Shown: positions 1 to 7,507, numbered from the stretch's first letter. The stretch is DNA of 31,432 nt from JAZDFP01 sp043801445 (GCA_043801445.1 JAZDMB010000015.1:1-31432), one strand, 5' to 3'. The notes: generated by a model from the sequence alone, not told the origin. Translations and numbers: made by a program.

Positions 1-20
1 ATTACAAGTCCGGCTCCACA

Positions 21-85
21 CACCATCAGCTGAAAGCCAATATCCAAGCAAGGTTCAAGGCATCGTTTTGTTAAAATAGGTATAC
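21..85. repeat. 65-bp direct repeat, copy 1
   Basis: This stretch matches 714-778 at 61 of 65 positions without gaps, in the same orientation. Both copies begin CACCATC and end TTAAAATAGGTATAC. The pair brackets the C-rich tract and the 22-bp tandem array, so the interval may have been inserted or duplicated as a unit. No transposase gene lies between the copies. Confidence 0.9.
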
Positions 86-147
86 CCCCTACCCCCAGTC
101 CACCCCCCCCTACCCCCCATCCACCCCTATACTACCCCCCCCCTCCC
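85..147. other. C-rich tract (G-rich on the minus strand)
   Basis: At least six runs of four to nine C are separated by short CTA/CCA-like spacers (85-89, 92-96, 103-110, 113-118, 124-127, 135-143). The minus strand therefore has many GGGG tracts with short loops, which is the pattern of a potential G-quadruplex, with an i-motif possible on the plus strand. The tract runs directly into the 22-bp tandem array. Function is unknown. Confidence 0.75.
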
Positions 148-153
148 ATACCA

Positions 154-439
154 CCCCATAATAGTATTAATACCACTTCATAGTAGTAGTAATGGCTCCA
201 CATAATAGTAGTAATAGCTCCACATAATAGTAGTAATGGCTCCACATAGTAGTAGTAATGGCTCCACATAATTGTAGTAATGCCTCCACATAATAGTAGT
301 AATGCCTCCACATAATAGTAGTAATGCCTCCACATAATAGTAGTGATGGCTCTACATAATAGTAGTAATGGCTCCACATAATAGTAGTAATGGCTCCACA
401 TAATAGTAGTAATGGCTCCACATAATAGTAGTGATGCCT
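154..439. repeat. 22-bp tandem repeat array, 13 units
   Basis: Twelve units beginning at 176, 198, 220 and so on every 22 bp to 418 share the core CATAATAGTAGTAATGGC; a degenerate thirteenth unit is at 154-175. Variation is limited to a few positions (GGC/GCC, TAA/TGA, TAGTAG/TTGTAG). Because 22 is not a multiple of three, the minus strand stays open in two frames and gives 84-89 residue open frames with a 22-residue period rich in Tyr and Leu. I regard those as artefacts. The spacing is uniform and there are no spacers, so this is not a CRISPR array. Confidence 0.93.
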
Positions 440-707
440 CTGGCGGAGATTTATTTACTCAATTTGATGGTTCCGGTGTCTGATATTCCCCGGATAATCC
501 GTCTTTTTAGTGGCATATTGCACAAGAATACCCCATAAAACCGATAAAAACATCAAAAAAAGTAATCCGGACAGGCATATTTTACGTTTATATAGATGAA
601 AGGATGATGCCCTGGAACCCTTATATTTGTTGAGAAATTTGCGATGTGATGCAGTTTTTTGGGAGTCTCAAACGTTCATATATATGGAGAAAAGATATGG
701 GTTTGGT
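440..707. other. Intergenic stretch with no recognised feature
   Basis: No convincing coding frame, RNA gene or repeat was seen between the tandem array and the second copy of the direct repeat. Confidence 0.6.
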
Positions 708-713
708 GACATA

Positions 714-778
714 CACCATCTGCTGAAAGCCAATATCCAAGCAAGGTTTCAGACATCGTTTTGTTAAAATAGGTATAC
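714..778. repeat. 65-bp direct repeat, copy 2
   Basis: Second copy of the repeat at 21-85, with four substitutions. It ends the block that contains the C-rich tract and the 22-bp array. A second 22-bp-period repeat begins about 30 bp further on. Confidence 0.9.
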
Positions 779-807
779 TTCATATACCTTCTTATCTTAT
801 ACTTGCC

Positions 808-917
808 AGGGAGATATCTATTGCTAACCAGTGCCACTCCTTATGCTAACCATTATCTCTCGGTATGCTAACCAATATCTCTGGGTATACTAACCTGTAT
901 CTCTCCCTATGGAGGGA
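808..917. repeat. Second 22-bp-period repeat, four to five units
   Basis: The motif GCTAACC or ACTAACC ends at 829, 851, 873 and 895, exactly 22 bp apart, and is preceded in most units by ATATCTCT followed by a GGTAT-like stretch. A partial fifth unit is at 896-917. The sequence is unrelated to the array at 154-439 but has the same period. Confidence 0.75.
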
Positions 918-929
918 GGGGGGAGGGGG
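911..929 (+). other. G-rich tract
   Basis: A purine run of three G, six G and five G separated by single A residues, preceded by GGA. It mirrors the C-rich tract at 85-147 on the opposite strand and is followed by a short C run (936-942). It may slip or form a non-B structure. Confidence 0.6.
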
Positions 930-1187
930 TATGGTACCCCCCTATTTTTGCTAAAAAAATAAAATTGTGGTTAAAATATTTTTAATTTATCGTCTTATTG
1001 TTTAAAGGGTTAGGGAAAGGGCTTCATTTCCCCAAAAATATCGTGTCCCTTTTTGATTTTCATTCGTATAATACTATAGAGGCTTGCCTGCGGTAGGTAG
1101 GGGTACTGAGGGGATAGAGAAATATGTAATATAAATTATGAAATAAATAGTATATAGAAGATAGGGTAAGGGAAAAGGAGACGTAAG
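930..1187. other. A+T-rich intergenic stretch
   Basis: No supported gene. A TATAAT hexamer sits at 1067-1072 without a good -35 partner. The stretch near 1082-1100 (GCCTGCGGTAGGTAGG) resembles a short palindromic intergenic motif. Confidence 0.5.
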
Positions 1188-1419
1188 ATTAACCACAGAA
1201 GCACAAAGTTCACATAGAAATACGGTTTATTTATAAGGAGTCCAGCCAAGTAGGTAAAGAAAACAGGGAATTCATTAATCGTCCGACCCGTCCTTCGTAA
1301 CCCTCAGGCTACTTCGGAGGGCGAAGTAGGGCTATGGACGACGGCGTCTTGGATTCATGCCTGCCCGCCTCAGGCGTGGTTTCCTTATAAAAATATTTTC
1401 CGTGTTCATCTGTGGTTGC
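1188..1419. repeat. Dispersed intergenic repeat remnants
   Basis: 1191-1220 reads AACCACAGAAGCACAAAG and continues in the same style. 1379-1419 (CCTTATAAAAATATTTTCCG, then GTGTTCATCTGTGG) closely resembles 26481-26525. Related pieces occur in most larger intergenic gaps of this window: 10979-11040, 11501-11605, 26270-26632, 27571-27710 and 28872-28960. They are degenerate and noncoding. Confidence 0.7.
1279..1341. other. Nested inverted repeat
   Basis: Outer arms are TCGTCC (1279-1284) and GGACGA (1336-1341). The inner arms CTACTTCG (1309-1316) and CGAAGTAG (1322-1329) enclose a GAGGG loop. It lies about 95 bp beyond the 3' end of the minus-strand operon but lacks a T-run, so it is not a canonical intrinsic terminator. 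Confidence 0.65.
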
Positions 1420-1433
1420 ATAATGGGTAGGGG

Positions 1434-2612
1434 TTATATTCCCAAATCAGTCGGGGCTCGGCCGAGTGTATATAATAGTTTGAGCACCGAATCTATTTTC
1501 GCAACGGTATCGTCTTCCGTGCCGGCCCGGTCAGGATAAATCTCGTATAATTTGCGGTATTTAATAGGTGTGATATTTATCATTAATGAATTAGCGCCTG
1601 CCATTAATCCTTTTTTCGCACCTTCTTTTTTGTCTAGCGTCTCGAGCGCAGTCGTCACCAGAATCTTTAATTCGGGATACATTAATCTGGCATTGGCAAT
1701 CGCATTAAGCATTGATGTTAACTTAGGCGGTGAATTATTTCCTAATGGCGTTTGCGGGTGCGGGATAAATGGGCCGAATGAAAACATTTCCGCTCCTAAT
1801 GAATCGGTCAATTTAATATTATTAATAATATCTTTATTTGTCTGCCCTTGCAAGCCGACGAGGAAACCGGTAATAATCAGGTAGCCTATTTCCTTGAGAC
1901 TTTTTATGAGATTCAGACGATTACTAAATGATGAATCAGGTTTAATTTCGGTGTAAAGTTTTTCGTCACAGGTTTCAAATCTTATCAGGGCGCCGCGGGC
2001 TCCGGCTTCAAATAGCCTTTTATATATTTTAATATCGCGTTCCCCGATACTCAAAAATATCAAGACTGGGCATCGCTTGCGGATTTCAGTAACAATCGTA
2101 TATAATTTTTCTTCATCATACCAGTCATCCTCTCCGGATTGCAGAACTAAAGCCTTAAATCCTAATTTATTAACGGCATAATCTACAGCCGATAGGATTT
2201 CATCAATACTCATCCGGTAGCGGGTGATATTCTGATTGTCCTTTCTGATTCCGCAATAAAGGCAGTTATTTTTGCAGTAATTGGAAAATTCCAGGATACC
2301 GTGGACACAACAGGAATTGCCCTGATATTTTTGCCTGATGGCATTGGCGCGCTCGTATAATGTCTTGGGGCTATTTGAAAGCTTACGGTCTGTTTCCTGG
2401 AGTTTGAAGAAGAGGTCTTTCCAATCCTTAAGAATCTCAAGCGCCTCTGTTTCCGGCATTTTGCTGATAACAAAACCTCCCTGTGCATAGACATAATCGC
2501 CGAGGTTTAATTTGACCAGGTCGGTATAAGCTTTTCTTTTCTCTCCAAAATATTCTATGGTGGCAATTTTACCGCCTAATTCTATTACTTTACCTGGTAT
2601 AGCATAACACAT
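1434..2612 (-). CDS. hydE: HypC-HydE fusion: hydrogenase maturation chaperone domain joined to radical-SAM H-cluster maturase
   Basis: The 392-residue product has two parts. Residues 1-75 are a complete HypC/HupF-type domain opening MCYAIPGKVIE with the conserved Cys2; the His usual in the 'VHxGF' stretch is Gln44 here (AQGGF). Residues 80-392 are a HydE-like radical-SAM protein with the CxxxCxxC cluster ligands Cys113, Cys117 and Cys120, a GED motif at 160-162, RFET at 211-214 and GPFIPHPQTPL at 280-290. HydE acts in assembly of the [FeFe]-hydrogenase H-cluster precursor, while HypC carries the Fe(CN)2CO unit for [NiFe] hydrogenases, so the combination is unexpected. It follows the site-2 protease gene by 18 bp and looks like the last gene of the ribosomal-protein operon. 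No hydrogenase or other hyd/hyp gene is in the window. The radical-SAM part could be a HydE relative with another substrate, such as a PylB/BioB-like enzyme, but the GPFIPHP motif favours HydE. Confidence 0.85.
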   Translation of the reverse strand: MCYAIPGKVIELGGKIATIEYFGEKRKAYTDLVKLNLGDYVYAQGGFVISKMPETEALEILKDWKDLFFKLQETDRKLSNSPKTLYERANAIRQKYQGNSCCVHGILEFSNYCKNNCLYCGIRKDNQNITRYRMSIDEILSAVDYAVNKLGFKALVLQSGEDDWYDEEKLYTIVTEIRKRCPVLIFLSIGERDIKIYKRLFEAGARGALIRFETCDEKLYTEIKPDSSFSNRLNLIKSLKEIGYLIITGFLVGLQGQTNKDIINNIKLTDSLGAEMFSFGPFIPHPQTPLGNNSPPKLTSMLNAIANARLMYPELKILVTTALETLDKKEGAKKGLMAGANSLMINITPIKYRKLYEIYPDRAGTEDDTVAKIDSVLKLLYTLGRAPTDLGI

Positions 2613-2630
2613 AGAAGATCGATTTGTATT

Positions 2631-3287
2631 TTATCTAGCTATAGATTCTAATAACCAATAAATAGTATTTAATATTTTACTAATAAATATCGTTCCACCT
2701 TGCGTCACGAAAACTATCACGATAATAATTCCGAATGGTTCAATGCGGTCAAGGGTTTCTTTCATATGCCATGGTAAAAGATATCGTAATACCCTTGAAC
2801 CATCCAAGGGCGGTATCGGTATTAAATTAAAGATTCCCAATAAGATATTTATTATAATGAGCCATGTAAAAATAGATTTATTAAAATCAAGGAAGAAACC
2901 GCTTAATGGCAGGATTTTGACAGAGAGGAAGAAAACTATGAACCCAAGAATTGCTAATGAGAAATTAGATAACGGACCTGCCAGACTGCTTATCATCATT
3001 CCTTTATCAGGATTCCTGAAATTATAAGGGTTGATAGGAACTGGTTTGGCTCCGCCGAAGATAAAACCACTGGAACCAAATAATAAGGGAACAAAAAATG
3101 TTAATAAAGGCATAAGAATCGTCCAGACCGGGTCAATATGTTTTATAGGATTAAGTGTAATACGACCTAATGAATAAGCAGTCGGGTCGCCTAATTTATA
3201 AGCTGCCACGGCATGGGCACATTCATGAATGATAACTGAATATAGAAAAACAAGAAGAATTGGTATGAATAATAATATATCAAACAT
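2631..3287 (-). CDS. Site-2 protease family (M50) intramembrane metalloprotease
   Basis: A 218-residue, highly hydrophobic protein. The zinc site HECAH is at residues 21-25 in the first membrane segment, and the third ligand region reads NLIPIPPLDGSRVL with Asp162. GRITLNP and HIDP near residues 41-52 are typical of the short Rip/YwhC-like S2P group. No PDZ domain is present, unlike RseP. It probably cleaves a membrane-embedded substrate within the inner membrane; the substrate cannot be inferred. The gene starts 38 bp after rpsH and ends 18 bp before the hypC-hydE fusion, so it is probably co-transcribed with the ribosomal genes. Confidence 0.88.
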   Translation of the reverse strand: MFDILLFIPILLVFLYSVIIHECAHAVAAYKLGDPTAYSLGRITLNPIKHIDPVWTILMPLLTFFVPLLFGSSGFIFGGAKPVPINPYNFRNPDKGMMISSLAGPLSNFSLAILGFIVFFLSVKILPLSGFFLDFNKSIFTWLIIINILLGIFNLIPIPPLDGSRVLRYLLPWHMKETLDRIEPFGIIIVIVFVTQGGTIFISKILNTIYWLLESIAR

Positions 3288-3325
3288 ACAAAAGTGTTAA
3301 CTTGCAGCCCATATTGATTGTAATT

Positions 3326-3724
3326 TTACCAGATATGACAGAGCACTTCGCCACCTACTTTGAGTTTACGGCATTCATGGTCAGTCAGAATACCTTTGGG
3401 TGTAGAAACAATGGATATTCCTAACCCGTCGAGGACTTTATCAAGTTTTTCAACCTTGTTATAAACACGGCGACCCGGTTTGCTGATTCTTTTAAGGCCG
3501 CTGATGATACTTTCATTATCAGGAGTATATTTCAGGTAGATTTTTATGATACCGCTTTTTTCATCATCAATTAATTTATATTCTTTGATGTACCCGTTTT
3601 CTTTAAGGACCTTGGCAATTTCCTTTTTTAGATTAGAACCCGTGATTTGAACGGTTGGCGCCTTAGTCATAATTGCATTACGGATACGGGTCAACATATC
3701 AGCAATAGTATCAGAACAACTCAT
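3326..3724 (-). CDS. rpsH: Small ribosomal subunit protein S8
   Basis: 132 residues, the normal length for S8, a 16S rRNA-binding protein of the 30S platform. It opens MSCSDTIADMLTRIRNAIM and ends with the characteristic GGEVLCHIW segment; STPKGILTD is also typical. A good Shine-Dalgarno (AAGGGAG) precedes the start. In most bacteria rplF follows rpsH, but here the next gene is a site-2 protease. Confidence 0.97.
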   Translation of the reverse strand: MSCSDTIADMLTRIRNAIMTKAPTVQITGSNLKKEIAKVLKENGYIKEYKLIDDEKSGIIKIYLKYTPDNESIISGLKRISKPGRRVYNKVEKLDKVLDGLGISIVSTPKGILTDHECRKLKVGGEVLCHIW

Positions 3725-3757
3725 TAATAACTCCCTTCGAGATATAGATAAACCGGT

Positions 3758-3943
3758 TTACCAACTTGCTTTTTTTACGCCCGGTAATTTACCTTCCCAT
3801 GCAAGGTTTCTAAAGCAAATTCTGCATATTTTAAATTTACGATAGTAAGCATGCCGGCGACCGCATATTTGGCAGCGATTGTATTTGCGAGTTTTATACT
3901 TGGGTTCCTTACGCTGTTTTATTCTTAAACATTTACGTGCCAT
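3758..3943 (-). CDS. rpsN: Small ribosomal subunit protein S14, zinc-binding type
   Basis: 61 residues, the short zinc-dependent form (type Z). Four Cys in two CxxC pairs (CQIC and CRIC) bind zinc; basic residues elsewhere contact 16S rRNA in the 30S head. It lies between rplE and rpsH as in the standard spc order. Confidence 0.96.
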   Translation of the reverse strand: MARKCLRIKQRKEPKYKTRKYNRCQICGRRHAYYRKFKICRICFRNLAWEGKLPGVKKASW

Positions 3944-3970
3944 ATCTTTTTCTCTACGCTCTTTACTATG

Positions 3971-4510
3971 TTAATCCTTAAAAGGAAAACCCAATGCTTT
4001 AAGCATTTTATAAGACAATTCTACCGATGGCGACTTGATTACCATGGTGATATCCATTCCCTGGACGAATTTAACATTATCAATAATAATCTCAGGAAAA
4101 AGATCCTGTTCGCTCAGTCCCATATTATAATTACCGGCTTCGTCAAATGATTTCCTGGAATATCCCCTGAAATCTTTTTGTTTCGGGATAACGATATTAA
4201 TAAGTTTATCAAGAAAGTTATACATCATTTCCTTGCGCAATGTAACCTTGCAGCCGATAAGTTCACCCTTACGCAGCTTAAATCCTGAAACACTTTGTTT
4301 GGCTTTAGTCAATACAGGTTTTTGTCCGGTGATAATAGCAAGGTCTTTAGCTGCCGCTTCCAATCTGTCTTTAGTTTCAATAACTTTACCCACGCCCATA
4401 TTGACTACGATTTTCTCTAACTTCGGAACTGCAAATCTATTTTGACGAGGCGCGTCTTTGATTAGTAACGGCACAACTTCTTGTCTGTATTTTTCGAGTA
4501 AACGATTCAT
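3971..4510 (-). CDS. rplE: Large ribosomal subunit protein L5
   Basis: 179 residues, the usual length. L5 binds 5S rRNA and helps form the central protuberance. It is recognised by KIVVNMGVG near residue 32, TGQKPVLTKAK, and the C-terminal block with DITMVIKS. The start is 4 bp after the rplX stop codon, which suggests translational coupling. Confidence 0.97.
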   Translation of the reverse strand: MNRLLEKYRQEVVPLLIKDAPRQNRFAVPKLEKIVVNMGVGKVIETKDRLEAAAKDLAIITGQKPVLTKAKQSVSGFKLRKGELIGCKVTLRKEMMYNFLDKLINIVIPKQKDFRGYSRKSFDEAGNYNMGLSEQDLFPEIIIDNVKFVQGMDITMVIKSPSVELSYKMLKALGFPFKD

Positions 4511-4514
4511 TTAT

Positions 4515-4832
4515 CTAAGCCTCAGCTACAACTTGAGAACATTTCTTACAAATACGGTTTTTTACGCCGGATTCGGTAATTTTATAACCTGATTTAGCCG
4601 GTTTATTGCAATTAGGGCAAACAAGCATTAATTTAGAAATATTTATCGGAGCTTCTTTCTGGATACGGGCGCCGTGCGGATATTGATTGCTACGCCGCAT
4701 ATGTTTCCAGAGTAAATTTATTCCCTGAACAACCGCAGTTCCATCTTCCGGAATAACCTTGATTATCTTGCCGGTTTTACCACGGCTTGCTCCGGATTTA
4801 ACTTTGACAACATCATTTTTTTTAATACGCAT
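4515..4832 (-). CDS. rplX: Large ribosomal subunit protein L24
   Basis: 105 residues with an N-terminal KOW motif (KNDVVKVKSGASRGKTGKI) and the GINLLWKHMRRS segment typical of L24, an early 50S assembly initiator. The C-terminal part has two CxxC pairs (CPNC and CKKC), as in many bacterial L24 proteins. It is separated from rplN by 2 bp. Confidence 0.97.
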   Translation of the reverse strand: MRIKKNDVVKVKSGASRGKTGKIIKVIPEDGTAVVQGINLLWKHMRRSNQYPHGARIQKEAPINISKLMLVCPNCNKPAKSGYKITESGVKNRICKKCSQVVAEA

Positions 4833-4834
4833 AT

Positions 4835-5200
4835 CTAGACTACTTCGGTGGCTAATGAAATAATTTTCATAAAGTTTTGCCTTAATTCTCGGGGCACCAC
4901 GCCAAAAACTCTCGTGCCTCTTGGATTTTTATCGACATCTATCAAAACTACTGCGTTACGGTCAAAACGAACATGAGTGCCATCCGGCCGGTGTAATGCG
5001 TTTTTGGTGCGGACGATTACTCCACGGACAATATCACCCTTTTTTATATCACCGGTTGAGATAATCTTTTTTACATTGCAAATAATGATGTCTCCGATGG
5101 AACCATACCGGCGATGGCTACCGCCTAAAACTTGAATGCAACTAACTATTTTAGCGCCTGTATTATCAGCCACCAATAGTTTCGTTCTCATCATTATCAT
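4835..5200 (-). CDS. rplN: Large ribosomal subunit protein L14
   Basis: 121 residues. The start MIMMRTKLLVADNTGAK aligns residue for residue with the usual MIxxxTxLxVADNTGAK, which favours the first of three candidate Met codons. L14 sits at the subunit interface next to L19. ELR near the C-terminus is typical. It is preceded by AGAGAG and, further upstream, by the hairpin at the end of rpsQ. Confidence 0.97.
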   Translation of the reverse strand: MIMMRTKLLVADNTGAKIVSCIQVLGGSHRRYGSIGDIIICNVKKIISTGDIKKGDIVRGVIVRTKNALHRPDGTHVRFDRNAVVLIDVDKNPRGTRVFGVVPRELRQNFMKIISLATEVV

Positions 5201-5249
5201 AAAGAAACTCTCTCTGCTGTTGCTTTTTACCCCTCGACTTCGTTTACAC

Positions 5250-5270
5250 TAAGCGCAGCGAATGCGCTTA
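5250..5270 (-). other. Hairpin at the rpsQ stop codon
   Basis: Perfect 8-bp arms TAAGCGCA (5250-5257) and TGCGCTTA (5263-5270) enclose a 5-nt loop. On the transcribed minus strand the first arm contains the rpsQ stop codon. No T-run follows, so it is more likely an mRNA processing or spacing structure in the 67-bp rpsQ-rplN gap than a full terminator. Confidence 0.55.
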
Positions 5271-5531
5271 AGGTGAACCGGTTGCCTTTCCAACGATTTC
5301 TACTAAACGCCATCTTTTTGTTTTACTCAAAGGTCTGCATTCTGTAATTTGCACTTTGTCCCCTAATTGCACCTCATTTTTTTCGTCGTGAACCTTATAA
5401 GATGATGTTTTACGAATATATTTCCCGTATCGGGGATGTTTAACCAATTTTTGCAGTTCAACAGTTATCGTCTTAGGCGAATTTTTTTTCACCACGATAC
5501 CGCTTACTATCTTGCTTATTTCACGTTCCAT
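5268..5531 (-). CDS. rpsQ: Small ribosomal subunit protein S17
   Basis: 87 residues. An OB-fold 16S rRNA-binding protein, recognised by the start REISKIVSGIVVKKNSPKTI, the VKHPRYGKYIRKTSSYKVHDE segment and CRPLSKTKRWRLVEI. It is the first gene of this ribosomal block: rpmC and rplP, which normally precede it, are absent, and a divergent ABC transporter gene follows after a 260-bp A+T-rich gap. Confidence 0.96.
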   Translation of the reverse strand: MEREISKIVSGIVVKKNSPKTITVELQKLVKHPRYGKYIRKTSSYKVHDEKNEVQLGDKVQITECRPLSKTKRWRLVEIVGKATGSP

Positions 5532-5572
5532 TTGATTTCCTGCTTCTTTATTCTTTTTCCTAAAATTGAAAG

Positions 5573-5606
5573 ATTATATAATTATAAATAAATTTCCACT
5601 TGTCAA
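5573..5606 (-). promoter_or_regulatory. Candidate promoter for the ribosomal gene block
   Basis: On the minus strand TTGACA is at 5606-5601, with perfect TATAAT hexamers at 5586-5581 and 5578-5573. Their distances from TTGACA are 14 and 22 bp, neither ideal, so the exact pairing is unclear. The position just ahead of rpsQ is appropriate. Confidence 0.35.
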
Positions 5607-5634
5607 ATAATTTGTATAAAAAACATAAGATTTA

Positions 5635-5665
5635 TTGACATTGTTATAAATAATTATTTTATATT
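5635..5665 (+). promoter_or_regulatory. Candidate sigma70-type promoter of the ABC operon
   Basis: TTGACA at 5635-5640 is followed by A+T-rich sequence with TTATAT or TATATT 18-19 bp downstream. The first gene starts at 5793, leaving a leader of about 120 nt that contains the inverted repeat at 5729-5779. Confidence 0.4.
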
Positions 5666-5728
5666 AAAAGACTTGGACTTAAAAATACAAGCCAGAGGCA
5701 GAAAAGAAAAATAAGGAATTTTGGGTTG

Positions 5729-5779
5729 TCAGGAAATAATACGGCCTATTTGCTTTATTTTTCGATAAGCATTTCCTGA
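5729..5779 (+). promoter_or_regulatory. Inverted repeat in the leader of the ABC operon
   Basis: TCAGGAAAT (5729-5737) and ATTTCCTGA (5771-5779) are perfect 9-bp arms, 33 nt apart, ending 13 nt before the start codon at 5793. The gene has no clear Shine-Dalgarno, so the structure could influence initiation or serve as an operator. Confidence 0.45.
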
Positions 5780-5792
5780 TTATTTTATCTGT

Positions 5793-6761
5793 ATGATACA
5801 AGTTGAAGGATTAACAAAAAAGTTCGGCAGTTTTACCGCAGTAAATAATATCTCTTTTAGAGTTGATAGCAAAGAGATAGTCGGTTTTCTAGGTCCTAAT
5901 GGCGCCGGTAAGACCACCACCATGCGGATACTTACTTCATACCTTGCGCCCACATCAGGTAAAGCATCCATTGCCGGTTTTGATGTGGTGCGAAATTCAT
6001 TAGAAGCGAGGAAAAGAATCGGATATCTGCCCGAAAGCGTCCCTTTCTATCCTGAAATGCGGGTAAGGGAATATTTAATCTTCAGAGCCAAATTAAAAAA
6101 CGTGCCCAGAAAAGAAAGAACCTCACGGATATCTGAAGTCATGGAACGTTGCCGTATTAAAGAAGTTGAGAACAAAATTATCGGCTATCTTTCCAAAGGC
6201 TATAAACAGCGGGTCGGATTAGCCGAAGCCATCATCCATAATCCCCCGATACTTATTCTTGATGAACCAACTATCGGATTAGACCCCCATCAAATCAAAC
6301 AAACAAGAGAACTCATTAAAGAATTGGGACAAAACCACACTATTATTCTTTCTACGCATATCTTACCCGAAGTGGAAATGCTTTGCAATAGGGTTGTTAT
6401 TATTCACCAGGGTAAAATCGCCGCGATGGATACTTTAAGTAATCTGATAAAGGAACAGAAAATAAAATTGGATATTCGCGGAACCATCAGTGAAATAATC
6501 GATGTATTAAAACAAATAGAAGGCGTAAAAAGTATTTCTTCTATTGAAGATAATTCATGGAATATTATTACGATAGAATTGACCGGCGAAAAAGATATCA
6601 GAGAGGATATCTATCGGAAAATACTGGAAAATAAATGGGTTATCCGTGAGTTCAAAACCGAACGAATGAGTCTGGAAGATATGTTTATCAGGATAACCGC
6701 CCGGGAACAATTTCAGCCTGCTGCCGGAGGCAGTCCACCTTTAGTGGGAGTCGGCAGCTGA
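5793..6761 (+). CDS. ABC transporter ATP-binding protein, GldA-like
   Basis: 322 residues. Walker A GPNGAGKTTT is near residue 34, the signature region reads YLSKGYKQRVGLAEA, Walker B is ILILDEPTIGLDP, and the switch His follows in STHILPEVE. This is the CcmA/GldA-type subclass that partners ABC-2 permeases. The C-terminal region (about 220-305) is the usual regulatory extension, ending in a short Gly/Pro-rich tail. With the next three genes it forms a Gld-like export or membrane-associated complex; the substrate is unknown. The ATP-binding domain is complete and should hydrolyse ATP. Confidence 0.93.
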   Translation: MIQVEGLTKKFGSFTAVNNISFRVDSKEIVGFLGPNGAGKTTTMRILTSYLAPTSGKASIAGFDVVRNSLEARKRIGYLPESVPFYPEMRVREYLIFRAKLKNVPRKERTSRISEVMERCRIKEVENKIIGYLSKGYKQRVGLAEAIIHNPPILILDEPTIGLDPHQIKQTRELIKELGQNHTIILSTHILPEVEMLCNRVVIIHQGKIAAMDTLSNLIKEQKIKLDIRGTISEIIDVLKQIEGVKSISSIEDNSWNIITIELTGEKDIREDIYRKILENKWVIREFKTERMSLEDMFIRITAREQFQPAAGGSPPLVGVGS

Positions 6762-6790
6762 TGACCGGCGTAAACTGAAAATAATAAATA

Positions 6791-7507
6791 ATGAGAAACA
6801 TCTTAATTTTAACTAAACGAGAGTTGGCTTCTTACTTCTATTCGCCAATGGCATATATAATTATTACTGCATTCCTATTCTTTTCAGGCTATTTCTTCTG
6901 GACATATCTGAGATGGAGTGCCGATGCGACCGTTCTAAGATACGTCCTCGAACTAATCGGATTCACCAGTCTTATTATTTCGCCGATGATTACGATGAGG
7001 TTGTTATCAGAAGAAAAGAAATCAGGTACTCTGGAAATCCTGATGACTGCCCCTGTTACCGAAACTGAAGTCGTTGTCTCAAAATATATAACCGCTTTAT
7101 TATTCTACTTTTCTCTGATTATTCCTACGGTTTCCTATGCGATATTACTTATGAAATGGGGCAATCCTGACCTTGGAGCGATAATCTCCGGTTATGTCGG
7201 TCTTATCTGTCTGACAGGTGTATTTATAAGCATCGGGCTTTTCGTATCATCTCTTACATCTAACCAGATTGTAGCGGTAATTATTACTTTTATCATACTT
7301 CTCATCGGCTGGGTCATCGGATATGCCGGCGAATTTTTCCAGCAACAATACTTAAAGGATATTTTTAAGTATGTCGGCTTCTTTGACCATTTTGATTCAT
7401 TTAGAAAAGGTCTGATTGACAGCCGTGATGTATTTTATTCGCTGAGCCTTATCGTATTTTTTATATTCCTTACCGTGCGGGTATTGGAATCAAGAAGATG
7501 GAAATAA
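6791..7507 (+). CDS. ABC-2 type permease, GldF-like
   Basis: 238 residues with six predicted membrane segments. It begins with the soluble RNILILTKRELASYFYSPMAY stretch typical of ABC-2/NosY-like permeases, and the first membrane helix follows. MRLLSEEKKSGTLEILMTAPV is the characteristic coupling segment. It starts 29 bp after the ATPase gene and ends 16 bp before the GldG-like gene, so the four genes are one operon. It is expected in the inner membrane, pairing with the ATPase just upstream. Confidence 0.93.
   Translation: MRNILILTKRELASYFYSPMAYIIITAFLFFSGYFFWTYLRWSADATVLRYVLELIGFTSLIISPMITMRLLSEEKKSGTLEILMTAPVTETEVVVSKYITALLFYFSLIIPTVSYAILLMKWGNPDLGAIISGYVGLICLTGVFISIGLFVSSLTSNQIVAVIITFIILLIGWVIGYAGEFFQQQYLKDIFKYVGFFDHFDSFRKGLIDSRDVFYSLSLIVFFIFLTVRVLESRRWK

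Noticed and set aside
132..421. Two overlapping minus-strand frames of 84-89 residues with Tyr/Leu-rich repeats
   Set aside because: They arise only because a 22-bp unit is stop-free in more than one frame; no start signal and no matching gene-like composition.
154..439. CRISPR array
   Set aside because: Units abut each other without unique spacers and no cas gene is near.
1279..1341. Intrinsic terminator of the ribosomal/hydE operon
   Set aside because: The hairpin has no T-run on the minus strand downstream side.
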